From contig JANSXW010000025.1 in NCBI GenBank assembly GCA_024742755.1, forward strand, positions 1-55,899: a stretch of 55,899 nt of DNA, in the 5' to 3' direction. The notes under the pieces were generated by a model, which saw nothing but the letters and a program-made list of their open reading frames with translations, searched no databases and was not told where the DNA came from. The stretch comes from a bacterium (GTDB lineage: Bacteria; Bacteroidota; Bacteroidia; Chitinophagales; Saprospiraceae). The translations under genes were made by a program, and so were the position numbers. Of the stretch, positions 43,905 through 53,222 are shown in pieces (within the stretch, counting starts at the first letter, position 1; every line of letters begins with the position of its first letter).

Positions 43905-45683
43905 ATGGCAGACTCAATACTTTGGAACCGGCTGGAAATCCGCGCACGCAGCGAGCGGTTTGAAGAGAGCCTGAGCAATCAGCTCTATGACCCCTATTGG
44001 ATCCTCTGCCGGCAATGGCAGACTGGCGAGTTCGAAGGAACAGACAATGGCTCTCCGGCGGAGGTCCGCGTGAAATGGCAGCAGTACCCTTTCCGGCAGC
44101 TGTCGGTTGATGGCAACCGGCCTGTGGATTTTACCAATCGTCAGCCTATGGAGACGGAAGTGGAGCGCGTGGCAGTAGAGCCGGGCATCCCGCTGCGCAT
44201 TGAAATGGGGCGGCAACTGGAGCGTATGCTGCGCCGGGCACTGGGTGGCGCCTCAGGAGGGGTGATCCAAAGTTTGAAAGGGCAATCCGTGCTTCGGTTT
44301 GAACTTCCCGCTGCTGCGGCTACAGAAGACCGTATGCAAAATGCCCATGAGCTTAGCAACCGGAGCCTGCAAACCTGGGTGCACGCCGCGGTGCAGACCG
44401 GCGCCCTCGATGGAGGCGCTTTGTACAAAAAACTGCGCAGCGGGCAATCCCTTTCAGATTTCCTGCCTGCTCCCAATCCTCAGGCGGATGCAGTGGGCGG
44501 GCAATGGAAAGATTGGTTTGAACAGCAATACAATCAGCCGGTCGATGAAACAAAAGATGCCTGGCGGCCCGAACGTATGGAGTATCGTTTTCAGGCCCAC
44601 CTCAAGGGCAAAAACGGCGCGCCCATGCAGTTGGGCGCTGAGGAGTACTACGAAGGCCGCCTCGACTGGTACAGTTTTGAGGTGTCGGCATCCGAACGGG
44701 GCAGCCGTGACGAAGTGCAGGAGCCTCAGGTCCGGCATTTGATCCCCACAGAAGTGGATTACCCTGGTATGCCGGCTGCCCGGTGGTGGGAAATGGAAGA
44801 TGGCAAGGTCAATCTCCTGGCCATGGAAGCCAGCGCCACGCAATCCGGCCGGTTGGCGCTCATGGAGTTTGGGTTGATGTACAGCAATGACTGGTTCCTG
44901 CTGCCTTTGCGAGTACCTGCAGGCGGTTTGTTGGATGTGGAAGGGGTGGACATTCGCGATGTTTTTGGGCAGTGGTCCCGTGCAGAACACTACCGGGAAG
45001 CTTCTGTCAGTACCCACTGGAACTTCTTTGGGCTCACCGGAATTGCCGATCCGCAAAGTGCTTACGATAAGTATTTGTTGCTGCCGCCCGGTGTGGTCGA
45101 CCTAAAGGAAAGCCCGGCACAGGAAGAAGTCTACCTGGCCCGGGATGAGATGGCGAATATGGTTTGGGGCATTGAGTATTACTTGTCCGATGGCATTGAT
45201 GGCCGGCGGGAAGGCAATGCTGCCGCCCTACAGACCGCTACCTACCTGCGCGCTCTTTCGGAGGAAGTCACCGGAGGAGCCCCGCCCGCCCCACCGCTTG
45301 AGAATGAAGCCCTGGTCCGTTACCGGCTGGCTACGGATGTGCCGGAGCATTGGATCCCTTTTAAAGCAGCTCCCGTACCCAATGGTGGCGGTGCCATCCG
45401 GCTGCAGCGGGCAGCGATGCCCCGGGTGTACCCCGGGCTGCCCATTGAGCGGATCCGTCCCCGGACAAGCTTGCTGCGGCATGGCCTTGACCAACCCGCT
45501 TATCAGCCCTTTTTCATTCCGGAAGAGGAGGTGCCTAAGTCAGGTGTCCGGGTGGCACGGACCTGGCAGCGGGCCCGGTGGTACAATGGCCGTACGGCGC
45601 TTTGGAGTGGTTTCCGTAAGCAAAATGGCCGGGGGCAGGGCAATAGCGGTTTACGGTTTGATGGGTTGTTTGAGCGGGATTAG
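43905..45683 (+). CDS. Large soluble protein of unknown function (fourth gene)
   Basis: 592 aa from ATG 43905 (MADSILWNRLEIRARSERFE); the ATG at 43887 would add six residues and overlap the previous gene by 8 bases. The start block RSERFEESLSNQLYDPYWIL and CRQWQTGEFEGTDNGSPAEV and the end block YQPFFIPEEEVPKSGVRVA, RARWYNGRTALWSGFRKQ and GRGQGNSGLRFD are distinctive. No catalytic motif, signal or membrane span. Last gene of the module: its stop overlaps by 4 bases the stop of the convergent ATPase gene, so nothing else belongs to the operon downstream. Confidence 0.75.
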   Translation: MADSILWNRLEIRARSERFEESLSNQLYDPYWILCRQWQTGEFEGTDNGSPAEVRVKWQQYPFRQLSVDGNRPVDFTNRQPMETEVERVAVEPGIPLRIEMGRQLERMLRRALGGASGGVIQSLKGQSVLRFELPAAAATEDRMQNAHELSNRSLQTWVHAAVQTGALDGGALYKKLRSGQSLSDFLPAPNPQADAVGGQWKDWFEQQYNQPVDETKDAWRPERMEYRFQAHLKGKNGAPMQLGAEEYYEGRLDWYSFEVSASERGSRDEVQEPQVRHLIPTEVDYPGMPAARWWEMEDGKVNLLAMEASATQSGRLALMEFGLMYSNDWFLLPLRVPAGGLLDVEGVDIRDVFGQWSRAEHYREASVSTHWNFFGLTGIADPQSAYDKYLLLPPGVVDLKESPAQEEVYLARDEMANMVWGIEYYLSDGIDGRREGNAAALQTATYLRALSEEVTGGAPPAPPLENEALVRYRLATDVPEHWIPFKAAPVPNGGGAIRLQRAAMPRVYPGLPIERIRPRTSLLRHGLDQPAYQPFFIPEEEVPKSGVRVARTWQRARWYNGRTALWSGFRKQNGRGQGNSGLRFDGLFERD

Positions 45684-46831
45684 TGGTTCCAGGGTACGAC
45701 TGTCACATCAGTTCTGTACTGCGTGTCTGCTCCGCCGTAAATCAGCGTTTGAGATTGCACACGCCCTTCCGAGATTTTGGCGAAGTCGTGCAGGCCTTTG
45801 AATAGCCTGGGTTTGAGTGTGCGGGCCGCTTTTACTTCAAAAATATCGAAGCTGCCTCCACGTTGGGTGAGAAGGTCAATTTCGTGCCCGGCAGCATCCC
45901 GCCAAAACCAGTACTCCCTTAGCTGATAGGTATGGTGGTTTTGCTTGATGATGTTCGAAATGATGAGCGTTTCGAATAATGCGCCGGCAAGCGTACGGTC
46001 CGTCAAGTCCTCCAGCGTTCTCAGCCCTAACAGGAAAGCGGCCAAGCCCGGATCAAAAAAGTAAAGTTTAGGTGATTTGATGACCCGCTTACTGAAGTTT
46101 TCGAAATAAGGCGGAAGCAGAAAAATAATGAAGCTGCGCTCCAGTATAGTGAGCCAGGATTTGGCGGTAGGCTGGGATATGCCAGCTGAATTCGCCAGTG
46201 CACTGATATTTAGCAACTGCCCGGTACGAGCTGCGCAGAGACTGACAAAATTGCGGAAACGCCGCAAGTCCTGAACTTTTGTGAGCTGTGATACATCCTG
46301 ATCAAGATAGGTTTGCAGGTAATTAGCGTAAAATACAGAAGGCTCTATCCCCCGGTCGTAAATCGCCGGGTAGAAGCCTCTGAATAGCATAGTCTCCCAA
46401 TGCTCAGCCAATAAATTCGAAGACTTTAATTCCTGAATATCGAACGGCAACAACTTGAATAGGGCCACTCTGCCAGCAAGGCTTTGGGTAATACGCTCCA
46501 ATAGGTGAAAGTTCTGAGAACCGGAGAGGATGTACCGACCCATGATGCCCTGATTGTCCACTTTGGTTTGGAGATAAGGAAATAACTCTGGTACGCGCTG
46601 AACTTCATCAAATATGGTCTGCCCGTCATAGGTTGTAAGAAATCCAACGGGGTCTTCTGCGGCAAAGCTCCTGATATCTGTATTTTCCAGGCTGACGTAC
46701 TTGTATTCCGGGAATAAATGTTTGAGCAGTGTGGTTTTCCCGGATTGCCGGGGGCCAGTCACTGCAAGAATAGGGTACTTCTGTACCTGGCTACGAATAG
46801 CAGTGGTCAGTTGCCGGTTGATGATGCTCAT
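45680..46831 (-). CDS. AAA ATPase with DUF4143 C-terminal domain
   Basis: 383 aa. Walker A is GPRQSGKTTLLK (about 26-37), Walker B TIFDEVQRVPEL, sensor ILSGSQNFHLLERITQSLAG, then the DUF4143 region with a winged-helix part (LLNISALANSAGISQPTAKS) and the restriction-like end (FWRDAAGHEIDLLTQRGGSF, VKAARTLKPRLF). This family is very common in Bacteroidota and archaea and has no settled function. The upstream region holds two tandem 38-base elements. Unrelated to the module it faces. Confidence 0.9.
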   Translation of the reverse strand: MSIINRQLTTAIRSQVQKYPILAVTGPRQSGKTTLLKHLFPEYKYVSLENTDIRSFAAEDPVGFLTTYDGQTIFDEVQRVPELFPYLQTKVDNQGIMGRYILSGSQNFHLLERITQSLAGRVALFKLLPFDIQELKSSNLLAEHWETMLFRGFYPAIYDRGIEPSVFYANYLQTYLDQDVSQLTKVQDLRRFRNFVSLCAARTGQLLNISALANSAGISQPTAKSWLTILERSFIIFLLPPYFENFSKRVIKSPKLYFFDPGLAAFLLGLRTLEDLTDRTLAGALFETLIISNIIKQNHHTYQLREYWFWRDAAGHEIDLLTQRGGSFDIFEVKAARTLKPRLFKGLHDFAKISEGRVQSQTLIYGGADTQYRTDVTVVPWNH

Positions 46832-46845
46832 AGCTCCAAGGTACT

Positions 46846-46927
46846 AAATTTTGAAAATACAAGCTTAGAATTTTTAATTTGCATAAGATAAATTTTAAAA
46901 ATACAAGAACTGGATTTTGAATTTGCA
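46846..46927. repeat. Two tandem 38-base direct repeats upstream of the ATPase gene
   Basis: Copies at 46846-46883 and 46890-46927 (period 44 bases) share AAATTTT, AAAATACAAG, ATTTT and AATTTGCA with about 31 of 38 bases equal. The first copy ends 15 bases from the ATG of the ATPase (46831), so the pair covers its promoter and may be an operator bound by the ATPase's winged-helix part or by another regulator. Confidence 0.7.
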
Positions 46928-47120
46928 CCTTTAAAGTCAGCTATTTTGGTACCGGGCTTGCATTAATATGCTTTTCCGGGAGTTGCATGCGCGCCTCTCT
47001 TCGCACCGGGCAAAATATCTGCGCGCTCATCTCTTGCTAAGTAGGGTAGAACGTCATTACATCCTTATCTTTCAGGCTACCATAGAATGAGAAACGCTTG
47101 TTGGTCACAATTTTTTTCCG

Positions 47121-49463
47121 ATGAAGAATTTGCAGATTACCCTTTTCCTAATCCTTTTTGGGCTCGGATCGATGCCATGTGCGTCGTTGGCAGCCGATAA
47201 AACGCTCACCTGGACTTTTCCCCTCCCGAGGACGCACACCGGTATTCTTATTGGGAATGGTATTCAGGGGCTCATGGTCTGGGGGCAGGACAATCAGCTG
47301 AATGTGACGGTGAGCCGCGCTGGCTTCTGGGACCACAGGGGAGGACGCCCATTCGGTGCCACTACCAACTTCAAGACCGTGAAGCGGCTATTGGAAGCCG
47401 GGGAGCAGGATTCCCTGAAGCTCATTTTCAAAAACGAAAAACAGGAGGGTTTGCCCAACCGGCCCTATCAGCTGGGCGGGGGCAGGCTGGAACTGCATTT
47501 TCCAAAAGGCTTTGTCCTTAAGACGGGGGAATTGAATTTACAGACCGGCAAGCTGGAAGTGGTGATCCAATTGCCCGATGGCTCGCTAAGGACGATAGAT
47601 ATCGGTCAGGCGGTACCCGATGAACTAGCCTGGATTAAAATGGAAGAAGCCCTGCTGGCAAAGGTGGAAGTAAAGCTGGTCGCGAGTTACGACCACCCAC
47701 AGGTCCGGGAAGAGCTTGCGGAGATTGGCGTAGCCCCGCCCACCCGGTTTTCCGATGCTGCCCAATCCGTTGCCGGTTTCACGCAGTCCCTGCCTGCGGA
47801 CGCTCCGCTTTCGGTTGCCTACCAGAAAAACAGGGATCATCTGGTACTTAGGACCGTACTGGGCGAACAGCCAGAGTCTGCGCTAATCGCCTCCTTTCAG
47901 TCGGTCAACCTGCGAGCGTTGGACGAACAATCCACTGCCTGGTGGACCAACTTTTCCAAAAGCTTACCTAAAATCACCATTCCGGACCCAAAGCTACAGG
48001 AAGCCTACGACTACGGCCTCTACAAAATGGGGTGTGTGCACCCGCCGCACGGGGTAGCTGCCACTCTGCAGGGGCCCTTTATGGAAACACAGCGTATTCC
48101 GCCCTGGAGCAACGATTACCACTTCAACATCAATATCGAGATGATCTACTGGCCGGTCCTGGCCTCAGGGAAATATGAACATTTGGCCCCGCTCTGGGCT
48201 ATGCTGGAAGAGTGGATGCCTGCGCTGGAAGCCGCCGGACGCTATTTTTATGAAAATGACAAAGCCCTGCTGATGCCCCACGCCGTAGACAACCGCGGGC
48301 ACGTGGTGGGCAACTTCTGGACCGGTATGATCGATCAGGCCTGTGCGGCATGGATGGCACAGCTGGCATGGCTGCAGTATCAGCACACACAGGACGAGCA
48401 ACTGCTGGCAGAAGTCGCCTTCCCGCTAATGCAAGGCACTTTCGAGGGCTACTACGCGATGACCGAAAAATCGGCAGATGGAACCCTGAGCCTTCCTGTT
48501 TCCGTAAGCCCGGAATTCAAGGGCGCAAGGCCTGATGCCTGGGGGCGGAATGCTTCCTTTCAGCTGGCAGCCTACAAGATGACGGCCAAAAACCTAATTG
48601 CTGCAAGTGCTATCCTCAGTCAGCCTCTTGATCAACGCTGGACAGAGGTTTTGAAAAAGCTCCCCGACTACGCCATCATTGAAGGGCCGGGAAGTCTGGA
48701 ATATCCGGAAAATACCAACCAACGGATTGCCCTCTGGGAAGGTATGGATTTGGTGGAGAGCCACCGACACCATTCTCACTTGGCCGGCATATACCCCTTT
48801 CAGTCCTTTGATCCTTTTGATGAAAAGCATGCCGCCATCGTCCGTCATTCCATCAATCAGTGGATAGCAGAAGGTGCGGGGAGATGGTCGGGGTGGTGTG
48901 TGCCCTGGGCGGCTACCCTCCACGCCCGTTTGGGCAATCCGGACGGTGCAATCTCCTGGCTGCATTACTGGGAGGAAAACTACACCAATCTGGGGCGGGG
49001 CACCCTGCATGATGCTAACTACAAAGGCATCTCCCTCATCAAACCCGGTATTGGGCCTGACATACGCCCCGATGCCTCCAAGCCAATGGACTGGAATAAT
49101 GTGGATTTCATGGCACCCCATAATGAAGTCATGCAGCTGGATGGCGGCTTTGGCGTGCTCGATGCTCTGCACAACCTGTTCTTCCAGCAGCGGGATTCCG
49201 TCCTGCATATCCTACCGTACCTGCCGGTGAAGTGGCGGGATTTCGAGTTTGAAGGCTTGCATACGGCAGGTGGCTTCGTGATTGCCGGGCAGGTGAAAAA
49301 CGGGCAAGTGGAGCGTATCGAAATAGAGAGCAAGTTTGGTCAGCCGCTGCTGGTGCAAACCCCATTTCTCAAGGGCTGCCAGGTGAATGGCGTGGTGCAG
49401 GATAGCGCATTGTTGAAACTGAAAATAGGGGCGGGTGAAGTGGTTGTGGTTCGCCGGCTCTGA
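47121..49463 (+). CDS. Exported GH95-like glycoside hydrolase
   Basis: 780 aa with signal peptide to CASLAA. The N-terminal beta-sandwich (about 30-270: PRTHTGILIGNGIQGLMVWG) leads to an (alpha/alpha)6 barrel (about 290-680). GH95 landmarks: YHFNINIEMIYWPVLASGKY, SHRHHSHLAGIYPF, WSGWCVPWAATLHARLGNPD, and the C-terminal beta domain (LHTAGGFVIAGQVKNGQVER). GH95 covers alpha-1,2-L-fucosidase and alpha-L-galactosidase; the substrate here cannot be told. No SusC/SusD pair or T9SS tag is near. Confidence 0.82.
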   Translation: MKNLQITLFLILFGLGSMPCASLAADKTLTWTFPLPRTHTGILIGNGIQGLMVWGQDNQLNVTVSRAGFWDHRGGRPFGATTNFKTVKRLLEAGEQDSLKLIFKNEKQEGLPNRPYQLGGGRLELHFPKGFVLKTGELNLQTGKLEVVIQLPDGSLRTIDIGQAVPDELAWIKMEEALLAKVEVKLVASYDHPQVREELAEIGVAPPTRFSDAAQSVAGFTQSLPADAPLSVAYQKNRDHLVLRTVLGEQPESALIASFQSVNLRALDEQSTAWWTNFSKSLPKITIPDPKLQEAYDYGLYKMGCVHPPHGVAATLQGPFMETQRIPPWSNDYHFNINIEMIYWPVLASGKYEHLAPLWAMLEEWMPALEAAGRYFYENDKALLMPHAVDNRGHVVGNFWTGMIDQACAAWMAQLAWLQYQHTQDEQLLAEVAFPLMQGTFEGYYAMTEKSADGTLSLPVSVSPEFKGARPDAWGRNASFQLAAYKMTAKNLIAASAILSQPLDQRWTEVLKKLPDYAIIEGPGSLEYPENTNQRIALWEGMDLVESHRHHSHLAGIYPFQSFDPFDEKHAAIVRHSINQWIAEGAGRWSGWCVPWAATLHARLGNPDGAISWLHYWEENYTNLGRGTLHDANYKGISLIKPGIGPDIRPDASKPMDWNNVDFMAPHNEVMQLDGGFGVLDALHNLFFQQRDSVLHILPYLPVKWRDFEFEGLHTAGGFVIAGQVKNGQVERIEIESKFGQPLLVQTPFLKGCQVNGVVQDSALLKLKIGAGEVVVVRRL

Positions 49464-49484
49464 TGCGTGGGCAAATACTAAGTT

Positions 49485-49865
49485 TTACAACGGTCGATAT
49501 CGAATCTTAATGTCATCTTTTGTGTGCTCTGCAACACAAATAAAAGGAAGCTTCCATTCAATATTAGCGTTGAGCAAGGCTTTAAAGGATGCTATGGAAA
49601 CATTGACATCGAAGTGGCCTGGCCGGAGATAAATGATTCCAGATACATTGATCTCGCTCGTGAAGACGAGCTTGCCAAAGTCGTTGTCATGAGTTACAAT
49701 GATTCGGTTTTGATTATAGGCATATCGCATTAACTCTTCATCACTTGCACCAACCCATCGTTGCTCTTTAACATCAACTACATCCATATTTTGAGTTCTG
49801 AGAAATGACACCAGTGCTGGATTGATATTCTCATCGGTTAAAATGCGAAACTCAACCAAGCTCAT
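49485..49865 (-). CDS. DUF5615 PIN-like toxin
   Basis: 126 aa. The acidic residues of the PIN-like fold are in RILTDENINPALVSFL (Asp, Glu), GASDEELMRYAYNQNRIIVT and THDNDFGKL (two Asp). Likely a ribonuclease toxin. Its start overlaps the end of the antitoxin gene by 4 bases (49862-49865), the normal DUF433-DUF5615 order. Confidence 0.88.
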   Translation of the reverse strand: MSLVEFRILTDENINPALVSFLRTQNMDVVDVKEQRWVGASDEELMRYAYNQNRIIVTHDNDFGKLVFTSEINVSGIIYLRPGHFDVNVSIASFKALLNANIEWKLPFICVAEHTKDDIKIRYRPL

Positions 49866-50113
49866 GAAGCTAGTTTTACCTGAATAAACTGATCATTTTG
49901 GACAATCTCTGCAGCGAATCGTATGGCCTGGACAACTGCCTCCTCTGTCACATGTGGATATTGCTCAACAATAGCGGGTATGGAAGCGCCCGAGGCTATC
50001 CACTCCAAAATCATATCCACACTAATACGAGTCCCTTTTAAGCAAGGCTTTCCGCCCAAGACATTAACCTTTGTTTCAAGCAGGGAGTACTTTTCCAAAG
50101 TGTTTTTAATCAT
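49862..50113 (-). CDS. DUF433 antitoxin
   Basis: 83 aa. The family core is clear: VLGGKPCLKGTRISVDMILE and WIASGASIPAIVEQYPHVTE form the helix-turn-helix-like DUF433 fold. It precedes and overlaps the DUF5615 toxin, so the pair is translated together and the antitoxin probably represses its own operon. Confidence 0.9.
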   Translation of the reverse strand: MIKNTLEKYSLLETKVNVLGGKPCLKGTRISVDMILEWIASGASIPAIVEQYPHVTEEAVVQAIRFAAEIVQNDQFIQVKLAS

Positions 50114-50235
50114 AGGGATAGTATTTTAGTGGCTCTACAAAGTACAATTTTTTATTGAAGTTTATAGTTCCGTTCCAATTGGGATATGCTACCGGCCCAT
50201 ATCTGCCTGCACAGAAGAGATACAGCCCCTATCCT

Positions 50236-51087
50236 TCAAACCAATTCCCCCAGCACCGGCGTGCCCGCCTTCCCCGGCGACTGATTAAACAACCGGGCAT
50301 AAGCTGCATAAAGCTCCGGCAACTGTGCCTGAAAAGCGGCTGGCCAGGTGAAAAAATGGGCAATGCTCACCGGGCGGAGCGGGATAGGGTCGAGGTTGAT
50401 CCATTGCTGTATCCAGGTCTGGCTAAAGCCGCTGATTTGCTGTAGTTCGAGCCAGTGGTCTTCGCCCAGGGGCGGAAAGGCGAGCTCGGGGTAGGAGCGC
50501 CCGAAGACTTTGGCATACTCGTGCAGCCCGATGTTGTAGAAATTGTGGGGCTCCAGAAAGCCTTTCATCAGCTGCTCGGCGGAGAACAGGATGGCACCGT
50601 CTTCCTCGTAGATTTCGGAAGCGTGGTAGTTTTTGGGGTATTGAGGAGAGGGAAAAGGCTGCGGAAAAAAGATGAGGTGCTCAAACTTAGACAACAAAAA
50701 GTCTTTGCGCCCGAAGGTAAGTTGCACTGCACAGATGGCAGCGACGGCTTTGAGGTCTTCCGTTGCCTCATCCATCCCTTTTGCCATAAAGTCATTGGCT
50801 TCCATATACAGGCGCACCCGGCGGCGGAAGCGCAGCTTTTCAGGATCTGCAAGGCGCTGATAGTAGGGCAGGTGGCGTTCCAGCAATCCCCGCAGCTTAG
50901 GGGGCATATCCGGTGGGCGGCGGGTCCACCACCACCAGTTGATCTGCGGGCTGAGGGTGTAGATCAACGCCAGCGCAATCACAAAGGGCACCACATAAAT
51001 ACTGTAGCTGGAACGGACCTCCCAGGCCAGGAACAGAAACAGAATGGCCCCAAGTACAAAGGGGATGGATAAAATACGTACTGGCAT
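50236..51087 (-). CDS. MtfA (M90) family protein with altered zinc motif
   Basis: 283 aa with two N-terminal hydrophobic segments (about 7-45). The family order is visible: KLRFRRRVRLYMEANDF, AAICAVQLTFGRKDFLL, then the zinc-site position NIGLHEYAKVFG (H189, E190), where K193 stands in place of the second His of HExxH. In the later block SIAHFFTWPAAFQ, the glutamate that I expect before FF is also missing. The second membrane segment and length match Bacteroidota members. A working zinc peptidase is unlikely; perhaps a binding protein. Confidence 0.75.
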   Translation of the reverse strand: MPVRILSIPFVLGAILFLFLAWEVRSSYSIYVVPFVIALALIYTLSPQINWWWWTRRPPDMPPKLRGLLERHLPYYQRLADPEKLRFRRRVRLYMEANDFMAKGMDEATEDLKAVAAICAVQLTFGRKDFLLSKFEHLIFFPQPFPSPQYPKNYHASEIYEEDGAILFSAEQLMKGFLEPHNFYNIGLHEYAKVFGRSYPELAFPPLGEDHWLELQQISGFSQTWIQQWINLDPIPLRPVSIAHFFTWPAAFQAQLPELYAAYARLFNQSPGKAGTPVLGELV

Positions 51088-51377
51088 ATTCCGGTTTTGA
51101 AGGGGAAATTACAAAATCAGTTAACACTTCTGTAGGAATCGTGTTTCGTTCCCATTGCCAAAATCATTGTTATGATAGCCGGAGGTTTCAACTTAATGCC
51201 CATCTTTACGGTGCCCTGGCCAATATCAAAAAATAACAGAACATGGAGCAAGCGACCCTGACAGGCAAGGATTGTGCCCCCTGTGGAAAGCTCCGCTCCC
51301 CGGCCACCTGAAACCGGGCGTGCATACCCTCACTTTCACTGCCATGGAGCCGGATAGGCGTACAATATACCTTTAGG

Positions 51378-53204
51378 CTACCCTTTGGTTGAGGCCAGCG
51401 CTTGAGCTTCAGCCGGCGATAGCGCCCGGTAGTATAGCCGGACTTCATCTATTGTTCCCTTGAAAAAATTGCGCCGTGCAAAATTGCACCCTAAAAATAC
51501 AGGCTGCTGAGAGGCAGGAAAAGGCCACAATTCCTTCACCTGTCCCATTGGTTCTCCATTGACATAATAGGTGCATTGCCCCAGGCTTTGGTCTGCTACC
51601 GCAACCAGGTGCACCCACTCTTCTTCCGGCAGGGCATGATTAATCCAGTAGTCTTTCCAGCCGTTGGTGTAAGTAGAGAAACCCCATTGCAGATCGCCCA
51701 ATGGGCCCAGCCCAAACTGCCAGACGGGCTTATTTGCCCCATCCCTGGGTTTGCCAAGGAGCCGGTCAAAACGGCGCAGCTCACCAACCTTAACCCAGGC
51801 CGAAAAGCTTACTGAGCCCTGATGTCCGTCGAGCGTGGGCAGGGCTAGCTCCAGATAATCATCCTGCCCGTCAAACTGTAGGGCTTTTCCTTTGATTCCA
51901 CTCAGGACGCGGGCACCGGTATTGGAACGTATAGCGGGATGAGGCATTGGTGTATCAAAACTCAAATGGACAGCAAGGCCTCGTTCCAGGTTTATGCTCT
52001 TGCCGTAGGCGTTGGCGGAGTGAGGCAGGCTATCCGGTGCCTGATGGCGGGCAGCTGCTTGCAATGCTTTACTTTCAGGATAGTACGAAAGGGCTGCCTG
52101 AGCCAGTGCGGAAGCAGCATCCGTATGTCCTGTGCTTTGCCAGGCTGCACAGACATTATAAAACTCGATGGGGTTGTGGTAGAAGCGGCCGGTGGTATCG
52201 GACCGAAGCAATTGCAGCGTGGCTGTGATGACGGTTACCGGTTGCTGCTTCAGCGGAGCAATCTCCTGAGCTATCGACCTCGGAGAGATGGTCAGTTGAA
52301 GAGGGTCATAACCGTATTTACTGATGAGTTCCTGCTTGCGCTCCCACCATACCTCAGGGCCTCCATCGGGAAGCATTGTGGGTAGGCTCAGGTCCCCGAA
52401 CAAGGTTTGAATGCCCTGGTAAAGGGTGCGCTGCATGATACTGGCATTGGTCTCTTCCTCAATCATTTCAGTATGGTAGGCCATAGGGCGTTCAATACAG
52501 TGGGCTTTGAGTAAACGGGCCAGCTTGAGGGTTTCCATCATTTCGGGCTGGTCGCCAAAACCGGTAGTCAGGTAGAGAAAGCCATCAAAATCCATCTCCC
52601 CTACCAGAAAGGTACGGTACGCCCGCTCCGGGTCTGCCAACCGGTGGACGGTTGGTGCCGCAGCCAGATAGGCATCAAAAAGATGGGGGCGCAGCATCAT
52701 TGCTGCGAGGGTGAAGTAGCCGGCATCTCCGTGGCCGGCCAGAATTCGGTAGGGCGCGAGGCGGGGGGCGTATTGCCGTTCCAATGTTGGGAAAAGGCTG
52801 TGTTCCAGGAAACTTAGAGTTGTATCGCCCATAGCTTGCCCAGGGGACTGCCCTGTAAGGTAAGGCCAGGCACTAACGGTCCAGTCGCTGTTGTCGGGCA
52901 TATCCAGCCCAACCACAACCAATGGCAATCCCTGCCCTGTACGGGCCAGTTCTGCCACTAAATGAAAGGCGAGCGATGCGTAACGGTTGCCATTAAGCAC
53001 CACCAAAACCGGGTAGGGGCCCAGGTTTTCCTCAAAGCCATCGGGTAGCCACACCCGGGCTTCGGGTAGCCCCCTGCCCGCAACAGCATCGAAGTGCAAT
53101 GCCTCCTGTGCATGGGAGGGCAGTAGGTGGAGTAACCACAGGAAGCACAGCGCGACCTGACGCGCAGGCAGAGGTTTCAATTGATCTTTTGCTTTGCTGT
53201 CCAT
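51378..53204 (-). CDS. Esterase-like alpha/beta hydrolase fused to a LamG domain
   Basis: 608 aa with a signal-like segment (about 15-33, ending PSHAQ). Residues about 45-280 resemble the esterase D/YbbA type (PVLVVLNGNRYASLAFHLV, FPTLERQYAPRLAPYRILAG, LRPHLFDAYLAAAPT), but the nucleophile elbow reads GHGDAG (157-162) instead of GHSxGG. Residues about 415-600 form a LamG/concanavalin-like carbohydrate-binding fold (ALQFDGQDDYLELALP, VSFSAWVKV, FFKGTIDEVRLYYRALSPAE). Lies downstream of the M14 gene on the same strand. Confidence 0.8.
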   Translation of the reverse strand: MDSKAKDQLKPLPARQVALCFLWLLHLLPSHAQEALHFDAVAGRGLPEARVWLPDGFEENLGPYPVLVVLNGNRYASLAFHLVAELARTGQGLPLVVVGLDMPDNSDWTVSAWPYLTGQSPGQAMGDTTLSFLEHSLFPTLERQYAPRLAPYRILAGHGDAGYFTLAAMMLRPHLFDAYLAAAPTVHRLADPERAYRTFLVGEMDFDGFLYLTTGFGDQPEMMETLKLARLLKAHCIERPMAYHTEMIEEETNASIMQRTLYQGIQTLFGDLSLPTMLPDGGPEVWWERKQELISKYGYDPLQLTISPRSIAQEIAPLKQQPVTVITATLQLLRSDTTGRFYHNPIEFYNVCAAWQSTGHTDAASALAQAALSYYPESKALQAAARHQAPDSLPHSANAYGKSINLERGLAVHLSFDTPMPHPAIRSNTGARVLSGIKGKALQFDGQDDYLELALPTLDGHQGSVSFSAWVKVGELRRFDRLLGKPRDGANKPVWQFGLGPLGDLQWGFSTYTNGWKDYWINHALPEEEWVHLVAVADQSLGQCTYYVNGEPMGQVKELWPFPASQQPVFLGCNFARRNFFKGTIDEVRLYYRALSPAEAQALASTKG

Positions 53205-53222
53205 TGCTCTTTTACTTTTTTC

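Noticed and set aside
32627..45683. Reading the giant module as a contractile injection system (eCIS) or phage tail
   Set aside because: No sheath, tube, baseplate J, LysM spike adaptor or AAA ClpV-type gene is recognisable in or beside it; only size and operon layout recall such systems.
45680..46831. ATPase as a fifth member of the giant module
   Set aside because: It is on the opposite strand, tail to tail with a 4-base overlap, and belongs to a family found in very many unrelated contexts.
51088..51377. 80-aa minus-strand frame (51206-51448) between the MtfA-like and esterase genes
   Set aside because: It overlaps the end of the esterase-LamG gene in another frame and shows no signal, motif or coding pattern.
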